DNA of 64,000 nt. Source: Yoonia sp. R2331 (lineage in GTDB: Bacteria; Pseudomonadota; Alphaproteobacteria; Rhodobacterales; Rhodobacteraceae). A program made the position numbers and the translations under genes. Shown piece by piece: positions 16,781 to 26,113 of the stretch; the stretch's first letter is position 1, and each line of letters begins with the position of its first letter. The notes below the pieces were generated by a model. That model had not been told where the DNA came from. It saw only the letters and a program-made list of their open reading frames with translations, and did not search any database. The DNA is taken from contig NZ_JBGCUN010000001.1 in assembly GCF_041103235.1 (NCBI RefSeq), positions 2,108,001-2,172,000 of the forward strand. The letters are read 5' to 3'.

Positions 16781-18112
16781 ATGAGTTGGCTGGACGACTA
16801 CCCCAATGTGCGCAACGTCCGTTGTGGTGCGGCAGACCTGAACGGTCAGGCCCGTGGCAAGCGCGTCCCGCGCCGGTTTGCAGGCAAGCTGGAACAAGAA
16901 GGCACGCGGTTTCCACTGTCGGTGCTGAATTTGGACATCTGGGGCGAGGATATCGACGACAGCCCATTGGTCTATGAAACAGGCGATCCCGATGGCGTGC
17001 TGATGCCAACCGAGCGTGGCTATGTGCCGATGCCCTGGCTGGATACCCCGTCGGTCCTGCTGCCGCTGTGGATGTATTACGAAGATGGCACCGTCTTTCC
17101 CGGCGACCCGCGCCATGCGCTGGCCGCCGTCGTCGCGCGCTACAAGGAACGTGGACTGACCCCCGTTGTCGCAACCGAGATGGAGTTCTATCTGGTTGAC
17201 GATTCTGGTCGCGAAATCCGCCAGCCGCGCAGTCCAAGGTCTGGCAAGCGGCGGCCCGGCGCAGAAATCCTGAGCCTACGGGCGCTGGATGCTTTTGATA
17301 ACTTTTTCAACGACCTTTATGACGCCTGCGAGCAGATGGATATCCCTGCAGAGGCCGCCATTTCAGAGGTGGGCCTGGGCCAGTTCGAGATCAACATCGA
17401 ACATGTGCCGGATGCGCTGAAGGCGGCGGATGATGCCTGGTTCTTCAAGATGCTGGTGCGTGGGCTGGCCCGTAAACACGGCATGGCCGCCAGTTTCATG
17501 GCCAAACCCTATGCCGATCATGCGGGCAATGGGTTGCACACCCATTTTTCGGTGGTCGACGCAGAGGGCAACAATCTGCTGGCCAATGGCACCCATGAAG
17601 GCAGCGCGATGCTGCGTAACGCCATTGGCGGTTGCCTTGCGGGCATTCCCGATTTGGCGCTGATCTTTGCCCCCCACGGCAATAGCTATGACCGGCTGGT
17701 GCCAGACAGCCATGCGCCCACTGGCATTTGCTGGGCCTATGAAAACCGCACTGCCAGCGTCCGCGTACCGGGGGGCAATCTGGCCGCGCGCCGGGTTGAG
17801 CACCGCGTGGCGGGGGGTGATGTGAACCCCTATCTGTTTCTGGCCGCTGTCCTTGGCTCTGCCCTTGTGGGGATCGAGGATGCGCTGACCCCGCCGCCGC
17901 CGATCACCGGCAACGCCTATGACCAAAAGCTGCCGCAGATCCCCAGCACTTGGGAAGGGTCGATTGACGCATTTGAGGCCAGCACCATCGCGCGGCGCAT
18001 CTTTCCGCAGATGTTGATCGACAATCTGGTGATGACCAAACGGCAAGAGTTGCAATACTTGCGCGAACTGACCCCTGAGCAGCAGCTAGAACTATACCTC
18101 GACACGGTTTGA
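16781..18112 (+). CDS. Glutamine synthetase-like gamma-glutamyl-amine ligase (PuuA-like), copy 1
   Basis: 443-residue member of the GlnA superfamily of the PuuA / GlnA-like type, which ligate glutamate to amines such as putrescine with ATP. Metal and substrate motifs are intact: ATEMEFYLV (about residue 130), VGLGQFEINIEH, FMAKPYADHAGNGLHTH and YENRTASVRVPG. The N-terminal beta-grasp domain is shorter than in true glutamine synthetases. It sits directly after an amine-type ABC transporter and before an amidotransferase and a second ligase. Substrate is inferred from context only. Confidence 0.88.
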   Translation: MSWLDDYPNVRNVRCGAADLNGQARGKRVPRRFAGKLEQEGTRFPLSVLNLDIWGEDIDDSPLVYETGDPDGVLMPTERGYVPMPWLDTPSVLLPLWMYYEDGTVFPGDPRHALAAVVARYKERGLTPVVATEMEFYLVDDSGREIRQPRSPRSGKRRPGAEILSLRALDAFDNFFNDLYDACEQMDIPAEAAISEVGLGQFEINIEHVPDALKAADDAWFFKMLVRGLARKHGMAASFMAKPYADHAGNGLHTHFSVVDAEGNNLLANGTHEGSAMLRNAIGGCLAGIPDLALIFAPHGNSYDRLVPDSHAPTGICWAYENRTASVRVPGGNLAARRVEHRVAGGDVNPYLFLAAVLGSALVGIEDALTPPPPITGNAYDQKLPQIPSTWEGSIDAFEASTIARRIFPQMLIDNLVMTKRQELQYLRELTPEQQLELYLDTV

Positions 18113-18170
18113 GGACGCTTGCGCGGGACAATGCAGCGCCATAGATTACGGCAAATCATTCTGGTGACTT

Positions 18171-18854
18171 ATGAAAATCGGCATCCTGCAATGCGGCCAC
18201 ACGCCTGACGCGATCCGTCCGGTGCTGGGTGGCTATGGGCAGCTTTATCCCGCCATGCTGGACGGGCACGGCTTTACCTTCGAGACCTTCAGCGTGGTCG
18301 ATATGGCGTTTCCCGATGACATGCACCAGGCCGATGGCTGGCTTGTCTCAGGCTCCAAACATGGGGCTTACGAGGATCACGCCTTCATTCCGCCGCTGAT
18401 GGATTTCATCCGCGCCGCCTATGCCGCTGATGTGCCGCTGGTTGGCGTCTGCTTTGGGCATCAGATCATCGCCAAGGCCCTTGGCGGTGACGTGGTCAAG
18501 TTTGATGGCGGGTGGTGCATCGGGCGGCAGAGTTATGATTTTGGCGGCGAAACGCTGGCGCTGAACGCTTGGCATCAGGATCAGGTTGTGACCCTGCCGC
18601 CAGACGCGGAGGTTGTCGCCTCAAACGACTTTTGCAAGAACGCAGCATTGGTCTACGGCAAAAAGGCGTTCAGCGTGCAGCCGCACCCCGAATTTCAAAG
18701 TGCCTTTATCGCGGGATTGGCCACCCATGTAGGCGACGGCAAGCTGCCGCCAGACCAGTTGGCCGAGGCGCGCGCCAAGCTGCCACTGCCCAATGACAAC
18801 AACCGCATGGCCGCGATGATCGCGCGGTTCTTCAAGGAACGGGTTGCCGCATGA
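18171..18854 (+). CDS. Class I glutamine amidotransferase, probable gamma-glutamyl-amide hydrolase
   Basis: 227-residue class I amidotransferase domain alone. The nucleophile elbow VCFGHQ (about residue 94), NAWHQDQV and QPHPEF supply the Cys and His of the triad. Genes of this kind beside PuuA-like ligases are thought to remove the gamma-glutamyl group after oxidation, the role of PuuD in putrescine breakdown, although PuuD itself belongs to a different subgroup. Its stop overlaps the start of the second ligase (ATGA). A clear paralog lies at 44650 beside another ligase. Confidence 0.85.
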   Translation: MKIGILQCGHTPDAIRPVLGGYGQLYPAMLDGHGFTFETFSVVDMAFPDDMHQADGWLVSGSKHGAYEDHAFIPPLMDFIRAAYAADVPLVGVCFGHQIIAKALGGDVVKFDGGWCIGRQSYDFGGETLALNAWHQDQVVTLPPDAEVVASNDFCKNAALVYGKKAFSVQPHPEFQSAFIAGLATHVGDGKLPPDQLAEARAKLPLPNDNNRMAAMIARFFKERVAA

Positions 18855-20203
18855 GCTGGATCAACAAAATCCCCGATGCAGCGCGCGCCTATCTGGACAG
18901 CACTCGTCTGGATGAGGTGGAATGCCTGATCCCCGACCTGCCCGGCATTGCGCGCGGCAAGGCGGTGCCTGCGGGCAAATGGGAAAAGCAAAGCCATTTC
19001 CATCTGCCCAATTCGATCTTCTTCCAGACGATCACCGGTGACTGGGGCGAGGCCGCAGGGCCGGATGGATTTCTGGAACCCGACATGATCCTTAAGCCGG
19101 ATTTGTCGACCGCGACCGCCGCGCCGTGGGCCACGGATGGTACGCTGCAGGTGATCCACGACGCCTTTGACCAAAAAGGCAAACGTGTCGGCCCCTCGCC
19201 CCGCAACGTATTGCACCGGGTCTGCGAGCTTTATCGCAAAGAGGGCTGGAAACCCGTCGTGGCGCCCGAGATGGAGTTCTATCTGGTCGCCCGCAACGTC
19301 GACCCAGCCAAACCGATTGAGCCGATGATGGGCCGCACCGGCCGCGCCGCCGCCGGGCGGCAGGCCTATTCGATGACCGCGGTGGACGATTATGGCCCGG
19401 TGATCGACGACATCTATGAATACGCCGAAATCCAGGGGTTTGAGATTGACGGCATCACCCAGGAAGGCGGCGCTGGTCAGCTGGAAATCAATCTGCGTCA
19501 CGGCGATCCGATCAAGCTGGCCGACGAGGTGTTTTTCTTCAAACGTTTGATCCGCGAGGCGGCGCTCAAGCACGATTGCTTTGCCACCTTCATGGCGAAA
19601 CCGATTGAGGGCGAGCCCGGGTCGGCGATGCATGTGCATCATTCGGTCTTGGATAAGGATGGCCGCAATATCTTTACCGGGCCACAGGGCGGCGAGACGG
19701 ACGCCTTTTTCCACTTTATCGGCGGCTTGCAGGAATACATGCCCGCCGCCATCGCGCTGATTGCGCCCTATGTGAATTCCTATCGCCGCTATGTGCCCGA
19801 CAGCGCGGCCCCGGTGAACCTGGAATGGGGCCGCGACAACCGCACCACCGGCATTCGCATCCCGATCTCTGACCCCGCCGCGCGGCGTATTGAAAACCGC
19901 CTGCCGGGCATGGATTGCAACCCCTACCTGTGCATCGCCGCCTCTTTGGCCTGCGGCTATCTGGGGATGAAGAACGAGGTCCGCCCCGACAAACGCTGGC
20001 GTGGTGAAGCCTACGAATCGGAGGCTGAGATCGCAGGATCCCTGTGGGAAGCGCTGGAGCTTTTTGACGCCTGCGCCCCTCTGCATAAGGTTCTGGGCAA
20101 GGATTTCTCGCGCGTTTATTCGATCGTCAAGCGCGCCGAATACGCGGAATTCCTGCAAGTGATCTCTCCCTGGGAGCGCGAACATCTGCTATTGAACGTT
20201 TGA
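18851..20203 (+). CDS. puuA: Glutamine synthetase-like gamma-glutamyl-amine ligase (PuuA-like), copy 2
   Basis: 450-residue GlnA-superfamily ligase closely fitting gamma-glutamylputrescine synthetase. Motifs: LPGIARGKAVP in the beta-grasp part, APEMEFYLVA, GGAGQLEINLRHGDP, FMAKPIEGEPGSAMHVHHS, NSYRRYVPDSAAPVNLEWGRDNRTTGIRIP and ENRLPGMDCNPYL. It overlaps the amidotransferase gene by four bases and is itself overlapped by a 37-codon membrane-peptide gene. Two ligases in one operon suggest either two amine substrates or a hetero-oligomer. Symbol is by analogy with the E. coli Puu pathway. Confidence 0.88.
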   Translation: MSWINKIPDAARAYLDSTRLDEVECLIPDLPGIARGKAVPAGKWEKQSHFHLPNSIFFQTITGDWGEAAGPDGFLEPDMILKPDLSTATAAPWATDGTLQVIHDAFDQKGKRVGPSPRNVLHRVCELYRKEGWKPVVAPEMEFYLVARNVDPAKPIEPMMGRTGRAAAGRQAYSMTAVDDYGPVIDDIYEYAEIQGFEIDGITQEGGAGQLEINLRHGDPIKLADEVFFFKRLIREAALKHDCFATFMAKPIEGEPGSAMHVHHSVLDKDGRNIFTGPQGGETDAFFHFIGGLQEYMPAAIALIAPYVNSYRRYVPDSAAPVNLEWGRDNRTTGIRIPISDPAARRIENRLPGMDCNPYLCIAASLACGYLGMKNEVRPDKRWRGEAYESEAEIAGSLWEALELFDACAPLHKVLGKDFSRVYSIVKRAEYAEFLQVISPWEREHLLLNV

Positions 20204-20316
20204 TGAGAAACCAAACGACATTCTGGCTGGTGATGCTGGTCGCCGCGATCCTGTGCTGGTATTTGGCCGCGCAGTTTGCTGGGTCGATGGCGGATGCCGT
20301 GACTAATGGGTCCTAA
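20203..20316 (+). CDS. 37-residue single-pass membrane peptide
   Basis: A small frame coupled by TGATG to the preceding ligase gene. It encodes MRNQTTFWLVMLVAAILCWYL followed by a short tail ending VTNGS, with one convincing transmembrane helix at about residues 7-27. No homolog comes to mind. The coupling, the hydrophobic helix and a hairpin that starts at its stop codon support a real last gene of the operon. It may anchor or modulate the transporter, which is speculation. Confidence 0.55.
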   Translation: MRNQTTFWLVMLVAAILCWYLAAQFAGSMADAVTNGS

Positions 20317-20336
20317 AGTCGGGGTTTCCTGACTTT
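20315..20336 (+). terminator. Hairpin at the end of the transporter/ligase operon
   Basis: A 9-bp stem (aaagtcggg / cctgacttt, one wobble) with a gttt loop starts inside the stop codon of the small membrane peptide. No long T tract follows, so it may be a weak or Rho-assisted terminator. Confidence 0.5.
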
Positions 20337-20508
20337 CGGGCGAGGGCCTAACCCGCGATGGTGACGCGGGGGCGCAACGCCAGTTTTGGCTGGCCCGCGC
20401 AAAGGTCGCTATGTTTCATCTGACCGAATTTCTGTTCCTGCTCGATGCGGTCCGCACCGGAGCACGGGCACTGTTTCTGCTGTTTTTTGTGTGCCACTCT
20501 CTGAGCCC

Positions 20509-21015
20509 ATGATGGTCGACCGCGCCAATCTGGCCGCGCATCAGCCACAAGCCTTTTCTGCTGTCGTTTCACAGGAGGTTGGTGCGCAAGGGCAGTGGCG
20601 AACCGACAGGTATCGCGTGGCCGAAGTGACCCGCCCGGACCTGCTGTCGTGCCTGATTCCATTTCCTGATGGGTCGGTCTCACTGACGTCGTCCGATTGG
20701 CCGGGCTTTGCGTCCGTAAACGAAATCGAAGTCTGCCTCTACCAGGTTGCCACCTACCTCGACGGGCCGCAGGAGATGATCCATTGGCTCAAATCGGTCG
20801 GGATGGATCGAACCTTCATGCGTGGCCTTTATGATGATGAAGAGCACCGATGGAACGGTGTCCGAGTATATGGGGTCACACCACGCAAAACACGGTATTT
20901 TCATATGAACAAGAAGCTCTTTTTCGAAGCTTTGGTGGCGCATAGTTTTGTCGTTTATATCCGCTACCAGGATGCGGCGATCACCCAGGTCGAGGTCGAT
21001 ATGAACTACAAATAG
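20509..21015 (+). CDS. Hypothetical protein of about 168 residues
   Basis: The frame starting at the paired ATG codons 20509/20512 gives a soluble protein with no signal peptide and no motif I know (segments such as YQVATYLDGPQEMIHWLKSVGMD and RVYGVTPRKTRYFHMNKKLFF). An upstream TTG at 20386 in the same frame is less likely because the added residues have no protein-like character. No good ribosome site is seen before either. The gene lies between the ligase operon and the puuB-like oxidase but has no obvious connection to them. The 190 bases before it hold only a hairpin or two. Confidence 0.55.
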   Translation: MMVDRANLAAHQPQAFSAVVSQEVGAQGQWRTDRYRVAEVTRPDLLSCLIPFPDGSVSLTSSDWPGFASVNEIEVCLYQVATYLDGPQEMIHWLKSVGMDRTFMRGLYDDEEHRWNGVRVYGVTPRKTRYFHMNKKLFFEALVAHSFVVYIRYQDAAITQVEVDMNYK

Positions 21016-21061
21016 CGGGTTTTCACTGGTCAACCGTCGCGTTCGACGACAGATTGCCCCC

Positions 21062-22366
21062 ATGAACCCACTCTATCGCAATGACAGCCCCGGCACTTTC
21101 CCCGAAAGCTGGTATGCCGCCACCACCGATCTGCCCGCCCAGCGGCCAGAGCTGAGGGGCGAGGTACGTGCGGATGTCTGCATTGTTGGGGCGGGCTATA
21201 CCGGGCTGACGGCGGCGCGGCATTTGGCAGAGCGCGGGATGAAAGTGGTGGTGCTGGAGGCGCATCGCGCGGGGTTTGGCGCGTCGGGGCGCAATGGCGG
21301 GCAAGTGGGCAGCGGGTTCAACTGGTCGCAAAAGGACCTCGCGGCCAAGATGGGTGACGGCCCTGCGCGCGCTGTGTGGGACATCGCAGAGGCGGCAAAG
21401 GCAGACCTGCGGGATTTTGTTGCAGCTCATGCGCCAGAGGCCTCATACAAACCTGGCGTGGCTTATGGCACTTATGCCAGCGGTGACATCAAGAAGCTGC
21501 GGCAAGAGGCTGATTTTCTGGCCAAAAACTACGGCTACGATCAGATCACGCCGCTGGACAAGGCAGGGTTTCATGATCTGGTCAGGTCGCCGCATTATGT
21601 TGGCGGGCAGTTGGATCTGGGGGCCGGACATATCCACCCGTTGCGCTATGCCGTGGCGCTTGCCAAGGCCGCTGAGACAGCAGGTGCGGTGATCTTTGAG
21701 GGATCCGCGGTGCATCATTTGGCCCACGGCACCCCGGCCAAGGTGCAAACCGGGCGCGGCCATGTGCTGGCCGACCATGTGATCCTTGCCGGCAACGGCT
21801 ATTTGCCGGGGATCGCGCGGCAGGTTGCCGCCAAGGTGATGCCGATAAACTCTTTCATCTGTGCGACGGCCCCCTTGGGGGATCGCGCGACAGAGGTTCT
21901 GACGCGCGACATTGCCGTGGCCGACAGCAAGTTCGTGGTGAATTATTACCGCCTGTCCGAGGACAAGCGCCTTTTGTTCGGCGGGCGCGAAAGCTATTCG
22001 ATCGGGTTCCCCAAGGATATCGCGACCGCACTGATCGCGCGGATGGAAAACATGTTCCCGCAGATCAAAGGTGTGGGCATTGATTATGTCTGGGGCGGCA
22101 CGCTGGGGATCACCATGACCCGCCTGCCCGCCTTGCAGCGTGTGGCACCCAACATCTTGTCCGGGGCCGGTTTTTCCGGCCACGGTGTGGCGCTATCAGG
22201 CTTGGCGGGCCGCATCATGGCAGAGGCCATCGCCGGTCAGGCCGAACGCTTTGACACGATGGCAGCGCTGCCCGTCCCGAACTTTCCCGGCGGCGCAATC
22301 GCCCGCGCACCGCTGCTGACGCTAGCAATGAGCTGGTACGCCCTGCGCGACCGGCTGGGCATCTGA
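21062..22366 (+). CDS. puuB: FAD-dependent amine oxidoreductase (gamma-glutamylputrescine oxidase-like)
   Basis: 434-residue DAO-family flavoenzyme. The N-terminal dinucleotide fold CIVGAGYTGLTAARHLAERG is at about residues 39-58; RNGGQVGSGFNW and the C-terminal GAGFSGHGVALSGLAG are typical of PuuB/OrdL-like oxidases. In the Puu pathway this enzyme oxidises gamma-glutamylputrescine to the aldehyde with oxygen. The nearby ligases and amidotransferase support that role. I see no aldehyde dehydrogenase (PuuC) in the window; the aminotransferase at 23470 or a gene elsewhere must complete the route. Confidence 0.85.
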   Translation: MNPLYRNDSPGTFPESWYAATTDLPAQRPELRGEVRADVCIVGAGYTGLTAARHLAERGMKVVVLEAHRAGFGASGRNGGQVGSGFNWSQKDLAAKMGDGPARAVWDIAEAAKADLRDFVAAHAPEASYKPGVAYGTYASGDIKKLRQEADFLAKNYGYDQITPLDKAGFHDLVRSPHYVGGQLDLGAGHIHPLRYAVALAKAAETAGAVIFEGSAVHHLAHGTPAKVQTGRGHVLADHVILAGNGYLPGIARQVAAKVMPINSFICATAPLGDRATEVLTRDIAVADSKFVVNYYRLSEDKRLLFGGRESYSIGFPKDIATALIARMENMFPQIKGVGIDYVWGGTLGITMTRLPALQRVAPNILSGAGFSGHGVALSGLAGRIMAEAIAGQAERFDTMAALPVPNFPGGAIARAPLLTLAMSWYALRDRLGI

Positions 22367-22452
22367 CCGCCAAATTTTCCCACCCACGCCCCATTCCGAC
22401 CACAAAACACAGTCAAATTGTTGCTCAAACGGACCCAATAGAGGTTTTCAAA

Positions 22453-23400
22453 ATGAGCAGGCTCGACCCCCTTTATCGCCCGGCATTCCTGCCCGGAGAG
22501 ATCATTTTGCTGGTGCTGACCGCGCTGATTGCAGCTGCGGCCATATTGTCGAGCGTGATTGGCGGGCAACCCGTTGACTGGCTGGGCTTTGCGCCGCCGA
22601 TGATCGGCGGGATGCTGTTGGTGGTCGTCGGTGCCTTTGTGCGACAAGCGCGCGGGATGGAGCGGCTGGCGCTTTTGCTGATTGGTGTCTCGATCTATCT
22701 GACATTTGGCGCCTTTGTCGCCATCTTCATCTTTATGTTCTTCCCGATCACCGGCGTCCCGATTGACCCGGTGTTGATGCAAATTGACGCCACGGTCGGC
22801 TATTCTTGGCCCGATGCGGTGCGCTGGCTGGCGCAATATCCATCGCTCGGCAAGGCGCTGGCCTTTGTCTACAACTCTTCGCTTTGGCAGCTTCTGGCGG
22901 TGATCGGCCTGCTGGCATTGCTGCGGCGCGAGGCGGATATGCACCGGTTCATCCTGACCGGCGCGCTGGCCTTGCTGGGCACCTTGGGCATCTGGGTCGC
23001 AGCGCCCAGCTTTGGTCCTGCGGCGTTTTTCACGGTCGGCCCAGAGGTCGAGGCGGCTGCCAGTCTTGTGGTCAACGAGGCCTATGGCGCACGTCTGATG
23101 GACCTGGCGCGCAATGGTGTGGGCATCATCACGCCAGAGACGATCATCGGGTCGATTGCATTCCCGTCCTATCACACGCTGATGATGTGCCTGACGGTAT
23201 GGTTTGTGCGCAAGACACCGTTCTTCTGGCCTGTGGCGCTGATCAACATCCCGATGGTGCCCGCGATCCTGATCCACGGCGGTCATCACATGATTGACAT
23301 GGCCGGAGGCGTGGCAATGTTTGCCGCCGCGATGGTCGTGTCCCGCTGGGTGGTGAACCCCGCACGGCGCAGCCCGGCCTTCCGTCACCGCCCGATCTAA
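22453..23400 (+). CDS. PAP2 superfamily membrane protein (inositolphosphotransferase/Aur1-like)
   Basis: 315-residue multi-pass inner-membrane protein with about seven hydrophobic segments. The phosphatase motifs are present as AFPSYHT (about residue 237) and GGHHMIDMAGG (about 277), giving the two active-site His. This layout is that of PAP2 phosphatases and of lipid phosphotransferases related to inositolphosphorylceramide synthase. The lipid substrate cannot be deduced. It lies between the oxidase and the aminotransferase genes in the same direction but is probably unrelated to amine catabolism. Confidence 0.78.
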   Translation: MSRLDPLYRPAFLPGEIILLVLTALIAAAAILSSVIGGQPVDWLGFAPPMIGGMLLVVVGAFVRQARGMERLALLLIGVSIYLTFGAFVAIFIFMFFPITGVPIDPVLMQIDATVGYSWPDAVRWLAQYPSLGKALAFVYNSSLWQLLAVIGLLALLRREADMHRFILTGALALLGTLGIWVAAPSFGPAAFFTVGPEVEAAASLVVNEAYGARLMDLARNGVGIITPETIIGSIAFPSYHTLMMCLTVWFVRKTPFFWPVALINIPMVPAILIHGGHHMIDMAGGVAMFAAAMVVSRWVVNPARRSPAFRHRPI

Positions 23401-23469
23401 GCCACGAAAGACCCATTGCCCGCGCATCTGCGCGCGCCTAACGTGGCTGCAAAGATCAAAGGTGCAGCC

Positions 23470-24837
23470 ATGACAAAACACGCCGCTAACTCCTGGGAAG
23501 CCCGCGCTGATGCGCATTCATTCTATGGCTTTACAGACCTGCCCACGGTGGCCGACCGGGGCACAATTGTCCTGACCCACGGCAAGGGGCCTTATGTCTA
23601 TGACGTGCATGGGCGGTCCTATCTGGACGGAAATTCCGGCCTTTGGAACATGGTGGCGGGCTTTGACCATCCGGGGCTGATTGCCGCCGCCAAGGCGCAA
23701 TACGACACCTTTCCGGGTTACCACGCTTTCTTTGGCCGCATGTCGGATCAGACGGTGATGCTGTCCGAAAAGCTGGCCGAAGTGTCGCCGTTTGAGCGGG
23801 CCAAGGTGTTCTACACCAACTCTGGCTCTGAGGCGAATGACACCATGGTTAAGATGCTGTGGTTTTTGGGCGGGGCCGAGGGCAAGCCTGAGCGGCGCAA
23901 GATCCTGACCCGCAAGAACGGCTATCATGGCGTCACGGCGGTCAGCGCCTCGATGACGGGGAAGCCTTACAACGGTGTGTTTGGTCTGCCGCTGGATGGG
24001 TTCGTTCATTTGACCTGTCCGCATTACTGGCGTGAGGGGCGCGACGGCGAAAGCGAGGCAGCGTTTACCGCGCGGATGGCGCAAGAGCTGGAAGATGTGA
24101 TTGCCCGGGAAGGGGCCGACACCATCGCGGGGTTCTTTGCAGAGCCGGTGATGGGCGCAGGCGGCGTGATCCCGCCTTCGGAGGGGTATTTTCAGGCGAT
24201 CCAACCGATCTTGCGCAAACACGGCATTCCCCTGATCGCCGACGAAGTCATCACCGGCTTTGGCCGCACCGGCAGAACCTGGGGCTGCGAAACCTATGGC
24301 TTCATGCCCGATGCGATCATCTCGTCCAAGAACCTCACCGCCGGGTTTTTCCCGATGGGAGCGGTAATTCTTGGCCCTGAACTTGCGGACCGTTTGCAGG
24401 CCGCATCCGAAGCGATTGAAGAGTTTCCGCATGGGTTCACAGCCTCTGGTCACCCGGTCGGCTGCGCGATTGCCCTCAAGGCGATCGATGTGGTGATGAA
24501 CGAGGGGTTGATTGAAAATGTGCAAGCGCTGACCCCGATGTTTGAGGCCGGACTAGCCCGGATCGCAGAAAAAGCCAACATTGGCGAATGGCGCGGCAAG
24601 GGTTTGATGGGCGCAGTGGAGGCTGTGAAGGACAAGGACAGCAAGACGCCCTTTGATGGATCGCTGTCGGTGAGCGAACGGATCGCCAATGCCTGCACCG
24701 ATCAGGGGTTGATCTGCCGCCCGCTGGGTCAGGCGGTCGTGTTGTGCCCCGCGTTCATCATGACCGAGGGGCAGATGGACGAGATGTTCGACAAGTTGAA
24801 CCGCGCATTGGACGGGGTTTTTGCTCAGGTCGGATGA
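23470..24837 (+). CDS. Class III aminotransferase (omega-amino acid/polyamine:pyruvate type)
   Basis: 455-residue PLP enzyme. LIADEVITGFGRTGRTWG gives the PLP-ring Asp and SSKNLTAGFFPMGAV the Schiff-base Lys; NSGSEANDTMVKM and the AVSASMTGKPYN stretch bind phosphate and substrate. The pattern matches the putrescine or beta-alanine:pyruvate subgroup (SpuC/Omega-APT-like). With the ligase/oxidase genes upstream it may deaminate a diamine or the GABA-like product. I chose the ATG at 23470 (MTKHAANSWEARA). It is convergent with the thiolase gene across 76 bases. Confidence 0.88.
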   Translation: MTKHAANSWEARADAHSFYGFTDLPTVADRGTIVLTHGKGPYVYDVHGRSYLDGNSGLWNMVAGFDHPGLIAAAKAQYDTFPGYHAFFGRMSDQTVMLSEKLAEVSPFERAKVFYTNSGSEANDTMVKMLWFLGGAEGKPERRKILTRKNGYHGVTAVSASMTGKPYNGVFGLPLDGFVHLTCPHYWREGRDGESEAAFTARMAQELEDVIAREGADTIAGFFAEPVMGAGGVIPPSEGYFQAIQPILRKHGIPLIADEVITGFGRTGRTWGCETYGFMPDAIISSKNLTAGFFPMGAVILGPELADRLQAASEAIEEFPHGFTASGHPVGCAIALKAIDVVMNEGLIENVQALTPMFEAGLARIAEKANIGEWRGKGLMGAVEAVKDKDSKTPFDGSLSVSERIANACTDQGLICRPLGQAVVLCPAFIMTEGQMDEMFDKLNRALDGVFAQVG

Positions 24838-24869
24838 CCTGCGATTGAGGCCCCGATTGGCCGAAGCAC

Positions 24870-24889
24870 GGGGTGAGGTGGTCCGCCCC
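24870..24889. terminator. Possible hairpin between convergent aminotransferase and thiolase genes
   Basis: A 6-bp stem (ggggtg / cgcccc, one wobble) sits in the 76-base convergent gap and is followed on the plus strand by ttggcttt. It is the only candidate terminator there and is weak. Confidence 0.3.
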
Positions 24890-24913
24890 TTGGCTTTGAG
24901 GGATAATGGCTGG

Positions 24914-26113
24914 CTAGATACGCGCCAACGCCACAGAGACACCTTGCCCAACGCCGACACACATCGTGCAAAGCCCGGTGCTAAGGGCTTTGGCGTGCAG
25001 GTGGCGTGCGGCTGATCCGATGATCCGCGCGCCGCTCATGCCAAGTGGATGCCCAAGCGCGATGCCGCCGCCATGCGGATTCACGCGGCCATCATCGGGG
25101 ATTTCCAACGCGGCAAGGACCGCCAGAACCTGGGCTGCAAAAGCTTCGTTGAGCTCGACGACGTCAAAATCCGTCGGCTTCAGGCCGAGCCGCGCGCAGA
25201 GTTTCTGTGTCGCAGGAACAGGGCCAATCCCCATGACGCGCGGCGCAACACCGGCAGAGGCCGCGCCCGTGATCCGCGCCATTGGCGTTAGGTTGTAGTC
25301 CCGCACAGCCTGCGCCGAGGCGATCAGCAAGGCGGCGGCACCATCGTTGATTCCAGATGCGTTTCCGGCAGTCACGACGCCATTTTCACGAAACGGCGCA
25401 GGCAGATTTGCCAGACGTTCCAAGGTGGTGTCGCGTGGATGTTCATCCGCGCGCACGACAATGGGATCGCCCTTTCGCTGAGGGATTTCGACCGGCGTGA
25501 TTTCGTCCACAAAGTGACCTGCGGCAATTGCAGCCAGCGCCTTTTGCTGACTCGCAAGCGCAAAGGCGTCCTGTGAGGCGCGGTCAATGCAGAATTCAGC
25601 AGCAACGTTTTCGGCGGTTTCGGGCATGGAGTCGATGCCATATTGGGCTTCGATGGTCTTGTTCACGAACCGCCAACCGATTGTTGTGTCATGAATTTCG
25701 GCACGCCGCGAAAAGGCGGCGTCGGCTTTGGGCATGACCATTGGCGCGCGGCTCATGCTTTCGACGCCGCCGGCGATGATCAGGTCTGCCTCACCGGCCC
25801 TGATAGCCCGCGCACCAGCGATCACGGCATCCATGCCCGACCCGCACAAACGGTTGAGAGTGATGGCCGGAACGCTGACCGGCAGCCCGGCCAGAAGCGT
25901 GGCCATACGGGCGACATTGCGATTGTCTTCGCCAGCCTGATTGGCGCAACCCATGTAAACCTCGTCAACGTTTGCCGGATCAAGCTGCGGGCTGCGCGCG
26001 ATCAAGGACCGCAGCACATGAGCGGCAAGATCGTCGGGTCGTACCGCAGACAAGGCCCCGCCATAGCGTCCAATCGGGGTCCGTTGAAAATCGCAGATGA
26101 AGGCCTCTGACAT
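24914..26113 (-). CDS. pcaF: 3-oxoadipyl-CoA/acetyl-CoA thiolase
   Basis: 399-residue thiolase splitting 3-oxoadipyl-CoA to succinyl-CoA and acetyl-CoA. The acyl-accepting Cys is in [11 protein letters not shown] (near residue 90), followed by [41 protein letters not shown] and the second Cys in [10 protein letters not shown]. The GVESMSRAP and [30 protein letters not shown]-like start match the PcaF/PaaJ subgroup rather than PhaA. It is the last gene of the nine-gene anthranilate operon and shares one base with the RidA stop codon (TAATG). It would finish the beta-oxidation of the ring-derived acid. Confidence 0.9.
   Translation of the reverse strand: MSEAFICDFQRTPIGRYGGALSAVRPDDLAAHVLRSLIARSPQLDPANVDEVYMGCANQAGEDNRNVARMATLLAGLPVSVPAITLNRLCGSGMDAVIAGARAIRAGEADLIIAGGVESMSRAPMVMPKADAAFSRRAEIHDTTIGWRFVNKTIEAQYGIDSMPETAENVAAEFCIDRASQDAFALASQQKALAAIAAGHFVDEITPVEIPQRKGDPIVVRADEHPRDTTLERLANLPAPFRENGVVTAGNASGINDGAAALLIASAQAVRDYNLTPMARITGAASAGVAPRVMGIGPVPATQKLCARLGLKPTDFDVVELNEAFAAQVLAVLAALEIPDDGRVNPHGGGIALGHPLGMSGARIIGSAARHLHAKALSTGLCTMCVGVGQGVSVALARI

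Noticed and set aside
18695-20185. 496-codon minus-strand frame opposite the second ligase
   Set aside because: Fully antisense to a gene with intact glutamine-synthetase motifs; its His/Arg/Gly-rich composition is that of a shadow frame.
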